Source: CBDCRK01 sp965220955
GTDB taxonomy: Bacteria > Desulfobacterota > Binatia > Bin18 > CBDCRK01
Assembly: GCA_965220955.1 (NCBI GenBank)
Contig: CBDCRK010000002.1
Location: forward strand, 1-64,000
DNA length: 64,000 bases
Direction: 5' to 3'
The position numbers were made by a program, and so were the translations under genes. Below the pieces are notes generated by a model. It did not search any database and was not told the DNA's origin. It saw only the letters and a program-made list of their open reading frames with translations. Shown here one piece after another: positions 1 through 8,800 of this stretch. Within the stretch, counting starts at the first letter, position 1. The number at the start of each line of letters is the position of its first letter.

Positions 1-378
1 CTTCAGGCAGGGTTTTATTAGGTCGCTAAGGTACATTTCTTCGCGCCATGTCCCGCTCCGGTGGAGTTCCGCATCGATCGCGTCCATCTCGGGAGACGCC
101 TCTCTTGTGACCGCCTGAACGCACCAGCAGTCCACCTTCTCGCCTTGCTCACTTATATCCGCGCAGGCATCTTCGGGGGGTTGGGGGTCCTGCTCGGCTT
201 GGGCTGGCGGGTCGGCATCCGGGGGTGCTGACGGTGGGTCGGCTGCCAGTCCGAAGACGAAGCTGAAGCCTATAAACACAATAACAATGCAGACTCCGAG
301 CATTCGGGATAAAGTGATACGCATGAGCGGCAGTATAACGGCAGGACGCGGAATATAAAAATGCTGAGCGTTCGACAT
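1..378 (-). CDS. membrane-anchored or secreted hypothetical protein (3' end outside window)
   Basis: An open frame of 126 codons runs from an ATG at 378 off the left edge, so the C-terminus is missing. A GGAGG ribosome site lies 4 bases before the ATG. Residues about 26-47 form a hydrophobic segment suited to a signal peptide or membrane anchor. A Pro/Ala/Asp-rich linker follows, then a stretch with several cysteines. I recognise no family. It lies about 95 bases after the peptidoglycan-binding gene on the same strand and is probably the last visible member of the signalling island. Confidence 0.6.
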   Translation of the reverse strand, partial: MSNAQHFYIPRPAVILPLMRITLSRMLGVCIVIVFIGFSFVFGLAADPPSAPPDADPPAQAEQDPQPPEDACADISEQGEKVDCWCVQAVTREASPEMDAIDAELHRSGTWREEMYLSDLIKPCLK

Positions 379-472
379 GAAACCTCCAGAAACATCCCGT
401 CAAATCGGGCGTCTTGATGAGAAGGGGATGATTGGTAGAGCTATTACCTCTATCAATGATTATGATCAGTCG

Positions 473-1381
473 CTACCAATAATAATCTGGAAGCAGCAGA
501 GGATTTGGCTCACAATAATATAAAATAGCCATCTCCGGGAAATTCTCGCATATTTCTAGAGCTTTTTCATTAGACCTTAACTCCGGCCATTTGAATGACC
601 AGACTTTAAATCTCTCTAGCACTTTTGCTTTTTCTAAATCTTCTGCCCTTAAATATTCCTCTATGACCCGGGCTTGATCACTGTCCGGCCATTGATGAAA
701 AGAGACCACTACTCCAAACGCTTTCCGCTCCCTGTTCTCCCAGGCTCTTGCCTCTCTTTCGGCGAGCCAGTCTAGCCTTCTTGTGACTTCCACCCGCTTC
801 GCCGCCTTCCGTCGTTGCCGCTCTGCTTCCGCTCGTTGCCGCTCTGCTTCCGCCCGCGCCGCTGCCTCATGCTGTTGCCGCTCCGCTTCCGCCCGCGCCG
901 CTGCTTCCTCCTGCCCTTGGTGCTTGGCCGTCGCTGCGCGGCCCTGCGCCATCCAGGCATCGGCTTGTGCCTGCGTCAGATATCCCGTTGCCACAAACTC
1001 CTTCGCCGTCTGCCACGCTCGAATCGCCCGCCGCGTCGCCGGCCCGAACAGCCCGTCCGCCGGACCTGCCTCGTACCCCAGCGCTACCAACCCCTCCTGT
1101 ATCGACACCCGCGCCGCCCGACCCAACCCCAGGCCCGGCTCCAGGCACGCCCACGCCTCGGCCACATACGCCCCGTTCGGATAGATCGCCAAGTAATCCT
1201 CCGCTCGCTCACACCCCACTCTCCAAAACACCGTCTCGACCTCGTCCTGTGCACCCGGAACGGACGGCAGTACGAAGAGAAATAGAAGGACCGCCCCCGG
1301 TATCATCACCCCCAGCCACTTTCCGCCGCTGAGTCCAAGGCCGTTCGCTCGCCATTTATCGCTTCTTGTTCTACACATCAT
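473..1381 (-). CDS. peptidoglycan-binding domain protein with coiled coil
   Basis: The frame extends to 1423, but the ATG at 1381 has a GGAGG site about 9 bases upstream and is preferred (302 aa). After a short basic start comes a membrane or signal segment (about residues 25-45). Next is a region with conserved Cys and Tyr ('GCERAEDYLAIYPNGAYV'), then a peptidoglycan-binding type 1 fold with the 'GPADGLFGPATRRAI' signature. A charged Ala/Glu/Arg/Gln coiled coil follows, built partly of a direct repeat ('AAARAEAERQ'). The C-terminal 100 residues match nothing I know. It probably sits in the envelope and touches the cell wall. A broken paralogue lies at 9047-9464, so the island may have carried one such protein at each end. 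Confidence 0.75.
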   Translation of the reverse strand: MMCRTRSDKWRANGLGLSGGKWLGVMIPGAVLLFLFVLPSVPGAQDEVETVFWRVGCERAEDYLAIYPNGAYVAEAWACLEPGLGLGRAARVSIQEGLVALGYEAGPADGLFGPATRRAIRAWQTAKEFVATGYLTQAQADAWMAQGRAATAKHQGQEEAAARAEAERQQHEAAARAEAERQRAEAERQRRKAAKRVEVTRRLDWLAEREARAWENRERKAFGVVVSFHQWPDSDQARVIEEYLRAEDLEKAKVLERFKVWSFKWPELRSNEKALEICENFPEMAILYYCEPNPLLLPDYYW

Positions 1382-1615
1382 TCCCAATACCTCCGCCGTA
1401 GAAAAAGGCGGCTCTCCAGACACGCCGCCGGCTTAGAGCAGACTGTTCTGTTTAAACACACCGGCACCGGCCGGGTCGCGCTGGTCCACGACACGGGGCT
1501 GCTTATGGAGCCATGAAAGGCCCGACAGACAGGAAGGTCAGGGCGTAGCCGCCTTCGGCCGGACGCTGTTGGAGTCCAGAGCCGTGATTGGCCTTCGCCT
1601 GCTCCGCAAATTTGA

Positions 1616-1634
1616 CCAGGGGCTCCGCCCCTGG
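1616..1634. terminator. GC-rich perfect hairpin downstream of the kinase gene
   Basis: Arms CCAGGGGC and GCCCCTGG flank a 3-base loop, about 30 bases after the kinase stop on the minus strand. There is no clear T-run, so it may be a weak terminator or a dispersed palindrome. The rest of 1382-1666 holds no gene that I can see. Confidence 0.3.
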
Positions 1635-1666
1635 ACCCCTGAGATAAGGAAGTAAAGAACCACGAC

Positions 1667-3757
1667 CTAAGGGAGCGACCGGGCAATACGGAATCCGTCG
1701 TAGTTGTTCCGATAGCCGGAGGTGAACCTGATGCGGCTCGCCGAGCGGAGGGAACTCGGGTAGTGGTACCAGGAACCGCCGCGCAGGACACGACGTCTAC
1801 ACTCCCCCGTTTCCCATGCCTTACCATTAGTCGGCGCGCCAGTGTAATTCTTGCCCCAGCAGTCCTGTACCCATTCCCAGACATTGCCATGTACGTCGTA
1901 CAGCCCAAACCCGTTCGACCTGAAACTCCCCACCGGGGCCGTTTTCTCGTCATCCCACTGGCTGCCACATCCATCGCAGTTCGCCCGATTGCGCCCGATT
2001 GTATCCCCCCAATGGTACTTGGTCGTCGTTCCCACCCGCGCCACATACTCCCACTCCGCTTCGCTCAGTAACCGGTACTCCTGCCCGGTCTGCTCCGATA
2101 GCCACCGCACATACCCTCGCGCGTCTTCCCAACTCACGTTGATCACCGGACGACGCCCGCGCCCCCACCCCCCGTCGTCCGGCCGGTACCCGTTACAGCC
2201 CCCAGCGGCCACACACGCGTCCCATTCGGCAAACGTCACTTCATACACCCCCACCGCAAACGGCTCCGTAATTGTCACGCGGTGGACCGGTCCTTCGTTC
2301 GCATTCCGATCCTCTTCATGCGAGGGCGAGCCCATCAGGTACGAACCGGCCGGGACCACCACCAGCTCGGGACACGTCGCACAGTCTTGGAATACCTCCC
2401 CCGGCTGCCGCCCCGCTCGTGCTAACACAATCCGCCGCTCCGTCGGTACCGCCCCATGCACAACGGCCTCCGTCACGGTCTTGTACCCTTCCGCGCTCAC
2501 TTCGACTCGGTACTCCCCCGCTGACAGAACCATCCCCGCTGCGTACCGCTCCGAGATATTCAAAATCCGGACCCGTGCCTCCGCTGGTTCCGTTACAATC
2601 GTGAACGGATACTCCTGCGGCGCTACGGGGATAGATTCGCCGGGCGCCGGGCTGTCGGCCTGCCGTTGGACCGGGACCGCAGGCACCCGCTGCTGCCCCA
2701 GCCAGTACGCTCCACCAACAAGGACCATGACCAGCGCCACTGTCCCCACGACAGTCATCCGGCGCGGCAACGATGACGCGGACCGCTCGGCATCAGCTAT
2801 TGACCGCTCTGGCGCGGGGACGGACGACTGCATAGAGCGAACCGGGACAGACTGCTTCTCAGAGTCCAAAGGCGGTAACGCTTGTTGCCACTCTCCAATG
2901 CTCTGCGGCCGGTCTTCTTCTTCTACCTCAATCGCCCAGTCAATCGCCCGCAGCAGACGTGCGTCATACTGCCCCCGCCCAATACTTGCCGCCGGCTCCA
3001 GCTCCCCACTCCCCTTGCGCACCGCCCGGCTCCGCGTCACTGCATACGGTAATTCCCTGTCCCCCAACCCGCTTACACACCGATACGCCACCATCCCCAG
3101 CGCGTACAGGTCACTCCACGGCCCCACCCGCTCCGCCTGGCTGTCGTACTGCTCGATCGGCTGATACCCCGGCGTCCCCATCGAGGTCATGCGCTTGGAC
3201 CGTTGGCTCACCGCCTGCCGCGCCGCCCCAAAGTCCAACACCACCGCGCTCCCGTCCCCCCGCAGCATGAGGTTGCTCGGCTTGAGGTCCCGGTGGATGT
3301 AGCCCGCCTCGTGCACCTCCTCCAACCCGCTCAGCACTTCTCTCAACAATCGCTCAATTTGGGACTGACTCAGCGTTCCGTGACGCTGCAATACCGCGCT
3401 CAGGGGCTCGCCTTCGATGTACTCCAGCACCAGGTAGGCTGTCCCGTGGGCCTCGAAAAAGCGATGCACCTTGTTCAGATGTGGGTGGTCAAAGCGTGCC
3501 AGGGTGCGCGCCTCGTCCACAAATCGTTCTAACCCCCAGCGATAGTCCGCGGCATCGGCACTGGAGTTGGGCACTACGGTGCTGCCCGTGGTGCGCGTGG
3601 CAAAGTCGCGCGGCAGGTACTCCTTGAGCGCCACCCTTTTGCCCAGATTGGTATCGGTGGCCAGATAGGTGATGCCAAAGCCACCTTGGCCGAGTACGTC
3701 GCGGATCTGATATTCTTGTAACTGCGTCCCCGCTCGCAGGGCAGTGAGATATTCCAT
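1667..3757 (-). CDS. membrane Ser/Thr protein kinase fused to PEGA and FGE-sulfatase-like domains
   Basis: The 696 residues begin with a PknB/Hanks-type kinase (about 16-295). It has the glycine loop GQGGFG (23-28), Lys45, HRDLKPSN (155-162) and DFG (175-177), so it should be active. A transmembrane helix follows (334-354), then a PEGA-type repeat (about 383-446) and a formylglycine-generating-enzyme-like (SUMF1/FGE) domain (about 462-693) ending in the RGGSW motif. The FGE domain lacks the paired cysteines that true FGE has after RGGSW (here 'YHYPSSLRSAS'). It is therefore more likely a binding or sensory C-type-lectin-like module than an enzyme. The topology is a cytoplasmic kinase with an extracytoplasmic sensor. 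Two FHA proteins, which bind phosphothreonine, are encoded upstream and are natural targets. Confidence 0.88.
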   Translation of the reverse strand: MEYLTALRAGTQLQEYQIRDVLGQGGFGITYLATDTNLGKRVALKEYLPRDFATRTTGSTVVPNSSADAADYRWGLERFVDEARTLARFDHPHLNKVHRFFEAHGTAYLVLEYIEGEPLSAVLQRHGTLSQSQIERLLREVLSGLEEVHEAGYIHRDLKPSNLMLRGDGSAVVLDFGAARQAVSQRSKRMTSMGTPGYQPIEQYDSQAERVGPWSDLYALGMVAYRCVSGLGDRELPYAVTRSRAVRKGSGELEPAASIGRGQYDARLLRAIDWAIEVEEEDRPQSIGEWQQALPPLDSEKQSVPVRSMQSSVPAPERSIADAERSASSLPRRMTVVGTVALVMVLVGGAYWLGQQRVPAVPVQRQADSPAPGESIPVAPQEYPFTIVTEPAEARVRILNISERYAAGMVLSAGEYRVEVSAEGYKTVTEAVVHGAVPTERRIVLARAGRQPGEVFQDCATCPELVVVPAGSYLMGSPSHEEDRNANEGPVHRVTITEPFAVGVYEVTFAEWDACVAAGGCNGYRPDDGGWGRGRRPVINVSWEDARGYVRWLSEQTGQEYRLLSEAEWEYVARVGTTTKYHWGDTIGRNRANCDGCGSQWDDEKTAPVGSFRSNGFGLYDVHGNVWEWVQDCWGKNYTGAPTNGKAWETGECRRRVLRGGSWYHYPSSLRSASRIRFTSGYRNNYDGFRIARSLP

Positions 3758-3769
3758 GGTTCTTCCTTT

Positions 3770-4624
3770 TCAGAGCAAGCTGCGCAGAACGCTCGCCGTC
3801 ATGGATACGCCGCCTTCCACATATTGCCCCTGGCCGGCCCTGGCCAAAGCGCTCAAAAAAGCCTGCGTATGGCTTACTACACCCCCGCCTGTATCCACAT
3901 AAACCGTCGAGACGCCATTATTCGCCTCCCGGCCGGCAAATTCGCGGGCCATTGCCAGCGTGTTTTCTTCTTCCTCCGGATACACCGGATTGTCGGTTAC
4001 AATAACGATGAGTTTTTTTTCAGAGGTGCTTCGCCACGACATATTGAGGGCTTCTCTCAGGGCAAGATGGATAGCTTCTGGGCCATCGTTGTTCTCGCCT
4101 CCCCCCATCCCTATGCGAGGTGACAGCGTTGTGGTAAAACCTTTCAATTCATTGATATCTGCATTGGTCCGTATTTCCCGAAGGTCGAACTGAGATGTCG
4201 GAGTGTCATAGTACCTGTCGCCAAACGCTACAATACCCAGGCCCAATGACGGGGCGAGTTTCAGCAGCACTTGGGCCAATTCATCGACCTCATTGCGGAG
4301 ACCTGTAATCTGATTCCTCATGCTGCCAGTGATGTCCAAGGCAATGACAATATCAAGATGCGGGAATTTGATGCTCTGCAATTCGCTCTCGCAGGCCTGC
4401 TTATCTTCCTCGCATTGGGACAATGCCTGTTGCGTGGCTGCGTGTTCCGCTTGTTCCCGCTCCAATTCGGCCTGTACTTCGGCCACCCGCACTTCCGAGT
4501 CGCCGGTATTCGGAAAGTAGGGAAACAACACAACGGCAATCAAAATAAAGGCCCCCAGGGCCGACGCAAACAGGTCGAGGGCCGACATGCTGAAGATGTT
4601 GATTTCCCGGCTGCGGGCTTTCAT
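3770..4624 (-). CDS. VWA-domain protein with N-terminal membrane anchor
   Basis: The 284 residues start with a short basic segment and a transmembrane helix (about 17-37). A short coiled coil follows (45-85), then a von Willebrand A domain. The MIDAS metal site is visible as DITGS (97-101), with a later 'VTDNP' loop. The first 50 or so residues are almost identical to the next gene upstream (4741-5511), although the rest differs, so the pair arose by duplication. The gene ends 12 bases before the kinase start. VWA domains bind partners through a metal ion. With kinase and FHA proteins nearby this recalls TerY-type VWA/kinase/FHA systems, but no PP2C phosphatase is present. Confidence 0.8.
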   Translation of the reverse strand: MKARSREINIFSMSALDLFASALGAFILIAVVLFPYFPNTGDSEVRVAEVQAELEREQAEHAATQQALSQCEEDKQACESELQSIKFPHLDIVIALDITGSMRNQITGLRNEVDELAQVLLKLAPSLGLGIVAFGDRYYDTPTSQFDLREIRTNADINELKGFTTTLSPRIGMGGGENNDGPEAIHLALREALNMSWRSTSEKKLIVIVTDNPVYPEEEENTLAMAREFAGREANNGVSTVYVDTGGGVVSHTQAFLSALARAGQGQYVEGGVSMTASVLRSLL

Positions 4625-4725
4625 CGGCGGTGTTCCTGTGGTGCGCGGGATTCAGGACGAGACGCGCAACGCAATCCCGCCGACCTCAACCAGATCGCCG
4701 GGCCGTATCTGAACCGGTTGGAAAG
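4457..4725. repeat. direct repeat, copy A of an 887-bp-period duplication
   Basis: This stretch matches 5344-5612 almost base for base at a constant offset of 887. It covers the 5' part of the VWA gene, its leader, and a fossil of an FHA gene 3' end. Confidence 0.85.
4652..4725 (-). pseudogene. fossil 3' end of the protease-FHA gene
   Basis: Read on the minus strand, this encodes the last 23-24 residues of the FHA protein at 5539-6858 ('IRPGD-VEVGGIALRVSS' plus stop) with one substitution. It lies between the DUF2135 and VWA genes and has no start of its own. It shows that the duplicated unit ran from the FHA gene end into the following membrane-anchored gene. Confidence 0.85.
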
Positions 4726-4740
4726 AATAATACATGACAA

Positions 4741-5511
4741 TTATCTTCGCGACACACGCATATTTCCATCGGCATCGACTTCAATGGTGGCTATGAGGGG
4801 TTTTTCATTGATTCTTCTTAGCGTTCTATCCGGTAACGGACTTCTCCCCTCCGGCGTCAGCACGGCGCCACGAACCCGGACATTCCCACCGGAACCATCA
4901 TAATAGTTATAGTACACCCGATAGGTGCCGGGCTCGGCGGCAGGATGGAGCCAGATTTCATTGCCGGGACCGCGCGTATTATCCTCTTCCAGCTTGGCCC
5001 GAGACCCCGAGAATGACCGATCTCCGAAATAAAACTCCCGCCCGGCAGGGTCAATCACGTGCAGGTCAATATCATCCCGCGTACCCCAACTCATAATGAC
5101 TAACAGAAATTTCTTCCTGGCCTGTGCTTGACAGGTCTCAAGGTCCGACTCCAACTGTTGGTTGCGGCTTTCACACGCCCCAAGCTGCGTTTGCGCGGCT
5201 TGCCGTTCTTCCTCACAGGCGTCAAGGGCGGCCTGGATCTCCTGCCGCTGCGTCTCGCATGTCTCAAGCTGCGTTTGCGCGGCTTGCAGCTGATCCTGGG
5301 TTTGCGCCAGTTGCGATTGCGTGACTTGTAGCTGATCTTGGACCTGCTCCAACTGGGCCTGTACTTCGGCCACCCGCACTTCCGAGTCGCCGGTATTCGG
5401 AAAGTAGGGAAACAGCACAACGGCGATCAAAATAAAGGCCCCCAGGGCCGAGGCAAACAGGTCGAGCGCCGACATGCTGAAGATGTTGATTTCCCGGCTA
5501 CGGGCTTTCAT
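4741..5511 (-). CDS. DUF2135 (YfaP-like) protein with membrane anchor and coiled coil
   Basis: The 256 residues begin with the same anchor segment as the VWA gene (helix about 17-37). A long Gln/Leu-rich coiled coil with several cysteines follows (about 47-133). The C-terminus is a YfaP/DUF2135 beta-sandwich (about 137-225) with 'DIDLHVIDPAGREFYFG', an 'EDNTRGPG' turn and 'GTYRVYYNYYDG'. The protein is probably tethered in the inner membrane and faces the periplasm. It shares its N-terminus and leader with the VWA gene through the 887-bp duplication, while the effector domain has been exchanged or has diverged. The ligand of DUF2135 is unknown. Confidence 0.78.
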   Translation of the reverse strand: MKARSREINIFSMSALDLFASALGAFILIAVVLFPYFPNTGDSEVRVAEVQAQLEQVQDQLQVTQSQLAQTQDQLQAAQTQLETCETQRQEIQAALDACEEERQAAQTQLGACESRNQQLESDLETCQAQARKKFLLVIMSWGTRDDIDLHVIDPAGREFYFGDRSFSGSRAKLEEDNTRGPGNEIWLHPAAEPGTYRVYYNYYDGSGGNVRVRGAVLTPEGRSPLPDRTLRRINEKPLIATIEVDADGNMRVSRR

Positions 5512-5612
5512 CGGCGGTGTTCTTGTAGCGTGGGCTCCTCAGGACGAGACGCGCAACGCAATCCCGCCGACCTCAACCATATCGCCGGGCCGTATCTGAA
5601 CCGGTTGGAAAG
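5344..5612. repeat. direct repeat, copy B of an 887-bp-period duplication
   Basis: Partner of 4457-4725. This copy is intact: it spans the start of the DUF2135 gene, the short leader, and the true 3' end of the protease-FHA gene. Confidence 0.85.
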
Positions 5613-6858
5613 GCGGACAGGCGGTACCGTTGACGCTGGTGCCGTTGCTCGAATTGAGGTCTTCGACAAAGACCGAACCGTTACTGCCCGAGAACCGGGC
5701 GTGGCGCTTTGACAACCGTTCTCCATTCAGGGCCTGATCGACCAACAGCGGATGGCGCCCGACCGTGAAGCCGCCCTGTTTTTGGTCCAGGTCGGCACGG
5801 CTCAACCTGAGCGAGACCGGCCGGCCTTGAGCATCGAAGCCAGTGAGGGCGATATCCGGCTGTTTTCGCCGGACTGACTGTACCAGCCGGCTGACTGGCG
5901 CGGCCATTTGTCCGGCAACTTGTCCGGCAACGCGCAGAATCTCTTGCCGGGGTCTTCGGAGCGCCAGCCCCAGAGCCACGAGCGTGCCCACGGCGATCAG
6001 GGCTACAAGGGTGTTGGTCATCTTACTCGCTTGCAGAGCCTCCTTGGCCTTCGTCCCAGCCTCCTCGGCCTTCGTCCCAGCCTCCTCGGCGCTTTGCTTC
6101 GCTTCTTCCGCGGCTGTCTCAGGATCAGCGGACACACACGGAGAAGCATCCTCCGTAAACTGAATCCCTTTGGCACGCAGCAGATTGATGGATTCGTTGA
6201 TGTGAGAAGCCCAGTTGATCCCACTATTGTTCGGAACTCGGTTTGGCCGCGGGCCGGATGGGCCTGGCTCTATGACCAGGATATGGGGTCTTTGCGTGTT
6301 GACGCCGATCACCCGCCCGCAGTTGTCAAAGAGCGGGCCGCCGCTATTCCCACCACTGACTGCGGCACTGTGCTGCAAAATTGTGACCGGCCAATCATGG
6401 CCGAGGAAGGAGTGGCTCAGAATCCCACTTGTGAGTGAGGCACTCAACGTGTCAGAGTGCCGATCAGCCGCCCCCGGATACCCCATAGCGTACACAGGAG
6501 GGGACCCTTCAAGTTGACCGGAGAAGAAAGGAGCGTGAGGAAGGTCCAACCCCTGTGCTCGAATAACGGCCAAGTCCTTATCAGGGGACTCCCACACAAT
6601 TTGCGCAGGCTTCAGGCCATCGGAGAATTCGGAACCAACGGAGAGGCTGCCGCTGCCATCACTCACATGCTGGTTAGTCAGCACATCGCCCTGGGCGTTA
6701 ATAACTGTACCCGACCCCATACCGCTTCCGCTTTCGAATATGCGCACCACGCTTTTCTCAACCGTGCTGCGCTCGAATGCGTGCAGCGGAACGGCCCAGC
6801 CGGTCAGACCAACAACTATCAGCCAGCATACTATGCGGTGGTTCATGGCTCTGCCCAT
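5539..6858 (-). CDS. trypsin-like serine protease with C-terminal FHA domain
   Basis: The 439 residues begin with a signal peptide (cleavage probably near 27). A DegP/trypsin-like domain follows with a full triad: His64 ('TNQHV'), Asp95 ('DKDLAVI') and Ser172 ('GGNSGGP'). Next come an Ala/Glu/Lys repeat stalk (about 245-278), a transmembrane helix (about 281-302) and an FHA domain (about 357-435) with GRH, SKRH and SSNGT motifs. The protease thus lies outside and the FHA domain in the cytoplasm, where it can bind a phosphothreonine made by the neighbouring kinase. This suggests signalling across the membrane (inference). A second possible start is the ATG at 6846; neither has a strong ribosome site. 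Confidence 0.87.
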   Translation of the reverse strand: MGRAMNHRIVCWLIVVGLTGWAVPLHAFERSTVEKSVVRIFESGSGMGSGTVINAQGDVLTNQHVSDGSGSLSVGSEFSDGLKPAQIVWESPDKDLAVIRAQGLDLPHAPFFSGQLEGSPPVYAMGYPGAADRHSDTLSASLTSGILSHSFLGHDWPVTILQHSAAVSGGNSGGPLFDNCGRVIGVNTQRPHILVIEPGPSGPRPNRVPNNSGINWASHINESINLLRAKGIQFTEDASPCVSADPETAAEEAKQSAEEAGTKAEEAGTKAKEALQASKMTNTLVALIAVGTLVALGLALRRPRQEILRVAGQVAGQMAAPVSRLVQSVRRKQPDIALTGFDAQGRPVSLRLSRADLDQKQGGFTVGRHPLLVDQALNGERLSKRHARFSGSNGSVFVEDLNSSNGTSVNGTACPPFQPVQIRPGDMVEVGGIALRVSS

Positions 6859-6941
6859 TCACCCGCTCTCATCTGCCCTGCTGTGGTCGCCAGATGGGGT
6901 TCTACCCACTCCGGGCCTTTGCGTTATTCGCCCCCTCACCC

Positions 6942-7000
6942 GACTGCCCTGGCGGGCAGGATGCCCGGGGCAGTCGCCCTCTCCCTCCAGGGGAGAGGGA
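6942..7000. repeat. palindromic repeats in the gap between the two FHA genes
   Basis: The segment 6942-6975 has arms GACTGCCC and GGGCAGTC around an inner palindrome. The segment 6978-7000 is a second palindrome (CCCTCTCCCTCC-AGGGGAGAGGG) whose relative recurs at 47203-47226. At 7020-7081 there are also short tandem copies of a CCTCCCTTCACTTG-like unit. No gene lies in 6859-7075. Confidence 0.6.
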
Positions 7001-7075
7001 GTAAGTAGGGTTGGCGATCATTCCTCTGCCCATTCACTTGCCTCTCTTCACCTGCCTCCCTTCACTTGCCTCCCT

Positions 7076-8674
7076 TCACCTGCCGATGTGGAGGGTGAGT
7101 TCCAGGTCGCCGAGCCCGAGACGGCTGCCATCCCTGACCGGCATTTGCTTTCCCGCTTCCACCGCGACGCCGTCAATGCTGGTGCCATTGGTCGAGCCCA
7201 GGTTCTCAAGCATGATCTGCTGCGCAACCAGACTGAGCCGGAAATGCTTCCGGGATATCTGTTCGTGATTGATGACAAAGTTTGCGGCATTGGGACTACG
7301 GCCAACAATAGCGCCGGCGTGGTCTACAAGGGCCGCGCCGGGAATTTTGAGGGCAATCGGCGGCGTTTTTCCTTCGAGAAAGACGTCCGGCGCGCTGCTG
7401 CGCAGCCGGTCCTGTTCCGCGGCCTGGGACAGATCGGACTGTGCCTGGTCCAGGGCCCCCGCGATGTTCTGCTTTTCCCGCTCTGTTGTGCGTAGCCGCT
7501 TTTGTTTGCGGCGCAGGATGAATCCAACGCCCAGCAGCACCAACCCGCCGATGATTGAACTGTACAGCAAAATCTGCCGCTGTCGTTGCTCGGCTTCTTC
7601 AATCACCCTTTTCAATGCCTCTTCTCTGCGTCGGGCCTCTGCTAAAGCTCGCTCCTTGTCTGCTTCAGCCTGTTCCAGTTTTTGTTCAGTCTGGTCCTGG
7701 GCCGCTTTGATCTGTTCGAGTTCTTGTTCGGTCTGGTCCTGGGTCGCTTTGGCTTGTTCGAGTTCTTGTTGCGCCCGTTCCATCGCCGCTTCGGCCTGTG
7801 CCTGTTCTTGTTCAGTCTGGCCCTGGGCCGCTTTGAGTTGTTCAAATTCTTGCTGCGCCTGCTCCTTGGCGGCTTCGGCTTGGGTAAGTTGCTGCTGCGC
7901 CTGCTCCTTGGCGGCTTCGGCTTGTCGAGCCCGCTCTTCTAATGCCTGCTGCTCTTGCTGGGCCTGCTCAACTTTCTGTTGCGCTTCTTCTTCCAGACTC
8001 AGGCACTCGGTATCGGCAACAAGCGGGGTCAGGTTGAGCGGGGTCAGCAGGTTACCCAGCGCGGCAGCCGCAATGGACTGGGCGCTTCCCTCCTGGGTCG
8101 GATCGACTTCGCGTTGGAAGAATCCTTGTTTCTCTAACACGTTCACACCGACCGCCTGATAGCAGCGGTTCAACAGCGGCGTCCCGGCCGATGTCAGGCT
8201 GAACAGGGCATTGTGGCGTATCATCTGTCCGTCATCGGTATTGACGAGTTGGGTCACTGCCCCAGCAACGGACGTAAAGCGGTCAGAGCCGGACGGATGA
8301 AAGTTGACTGCGTACAACGGAGCCGCGGCTTGCAGTGTGGTGCGGGCGAACGGTAGGCCGGTCAGGCCGTGACTGCTGTCGGACAATTGGAGAATCCACA
8401 GACCGGTCTGTTCGTCGGCTTTTATTTTGGAAGCGGAAAACACTTGGCCCGTAGCAGTCTCGACCAGATACGACTGACTGTCCCGCAGCTTACCAGCAGA
8501 GGCCACAATATGGCCCTCGGCGCTGATACTGAACCCCGGCGACTGCCGAGCGTCGCTCTCCAGCCCGTCTTTGACCCAAACCAGATGTTTTTTAATCGCG
8601 GCGAAGTCAGCCTCCACACTAGCCGGGGCGGACAGCAGGACGAGGGCCATAACCAGTATAGTCATTCTCTTCAC
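7076..8674 (-). CDS. FHA-domain membrane protein with degenerate trypsin-like domain
   Basis: The 532 residues start with a signal peptide (about 1-22) behind an AGGAG site. The first 210 or so residues resemble the trypsin-like fold of its neighbour, but the serine motif GNSGGP is replaced by 'TSAGTP', so peptidase activity is probably lost. A long coiled coil of Gln/Glu/Ala heptad-like repeats follows (about 225-368), with internal DNA repeats. A transmembrane helix (about 372-391) and a cytoplasmic FHA domain (about 450-525; GRS, SRKH and GSTNGT motifs) complete it. The layout matches the protease-FHA gene downstream, so the two are paralogues, one probably catalytic and one a binding partner. 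Confidence 0.82.
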   Translation of the reverse strand: MKRMTILVMALVLLSAPASVEADFAAIKKHLVWVKDGLESDARQSPGFSISAEGHIVASAGKLRDSQSYLVETATGQVFSASKIKADEQTGLWILQLSDSSHGLTGLPFARTTLQAAAPLYAVNFHPSGSDRFTSVAGAVTQLVNTDDGQMIRHNALFSLTSAGTPLLNRCYQAVGVNVLEKQGFFQREVDPTQEGSAQSIAAAALGNLLTPLNLTPLVADTECLSLEEEAQQKVEQAQQEQQALEERARQAEAAKEQAQQQLTQAEAAKEQAQQEFEQLKAAQGQTEQEQAQAEAAMERAQQELEQAKATQDQTEQELEQIKAAQDQTEQKLEQAEADKERALAEARRREEALKRVIEEAEQRQRQILLYSSIIGGLVLLGVGFILRRKQKRLRTTEREKQNIAGALDQAQSDLSQAAEQDRLRSSAPDVFLEGKTPPIALKIPGAALVDHAGAIVGRSPNAANFVINHEQISRKHFRLSLVAQQIMLENLGSTNGTSIDGVAVEAGKQMPVRDGSRLGLGDLELTLHIGR

Positions 8675-8800
8675 ATGAACTCCTATCGCCCGGTGCCGGA
8701 CATATAGGTCTTGATCTTTGTCCAGAGGCTTGGGGTTTTTGGGGTCGGTTGAGTCAGTTGGGTTTCTGGAGTCAGTTGAGTCGGTTGGCTGAAGGGCCCC

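Noticed and set aside
149..403. 84-residue minus-strand frame
   Set aside because: The overlapping frame from 378 has a proper ribosome site, membrane segment and stays open to the window edge.
1667..3757. FGE-like domain suggested a diversity-generating retroelement target
   Set aside because: No reverse transcriptase and no template/variable repeat pair were found in the window.
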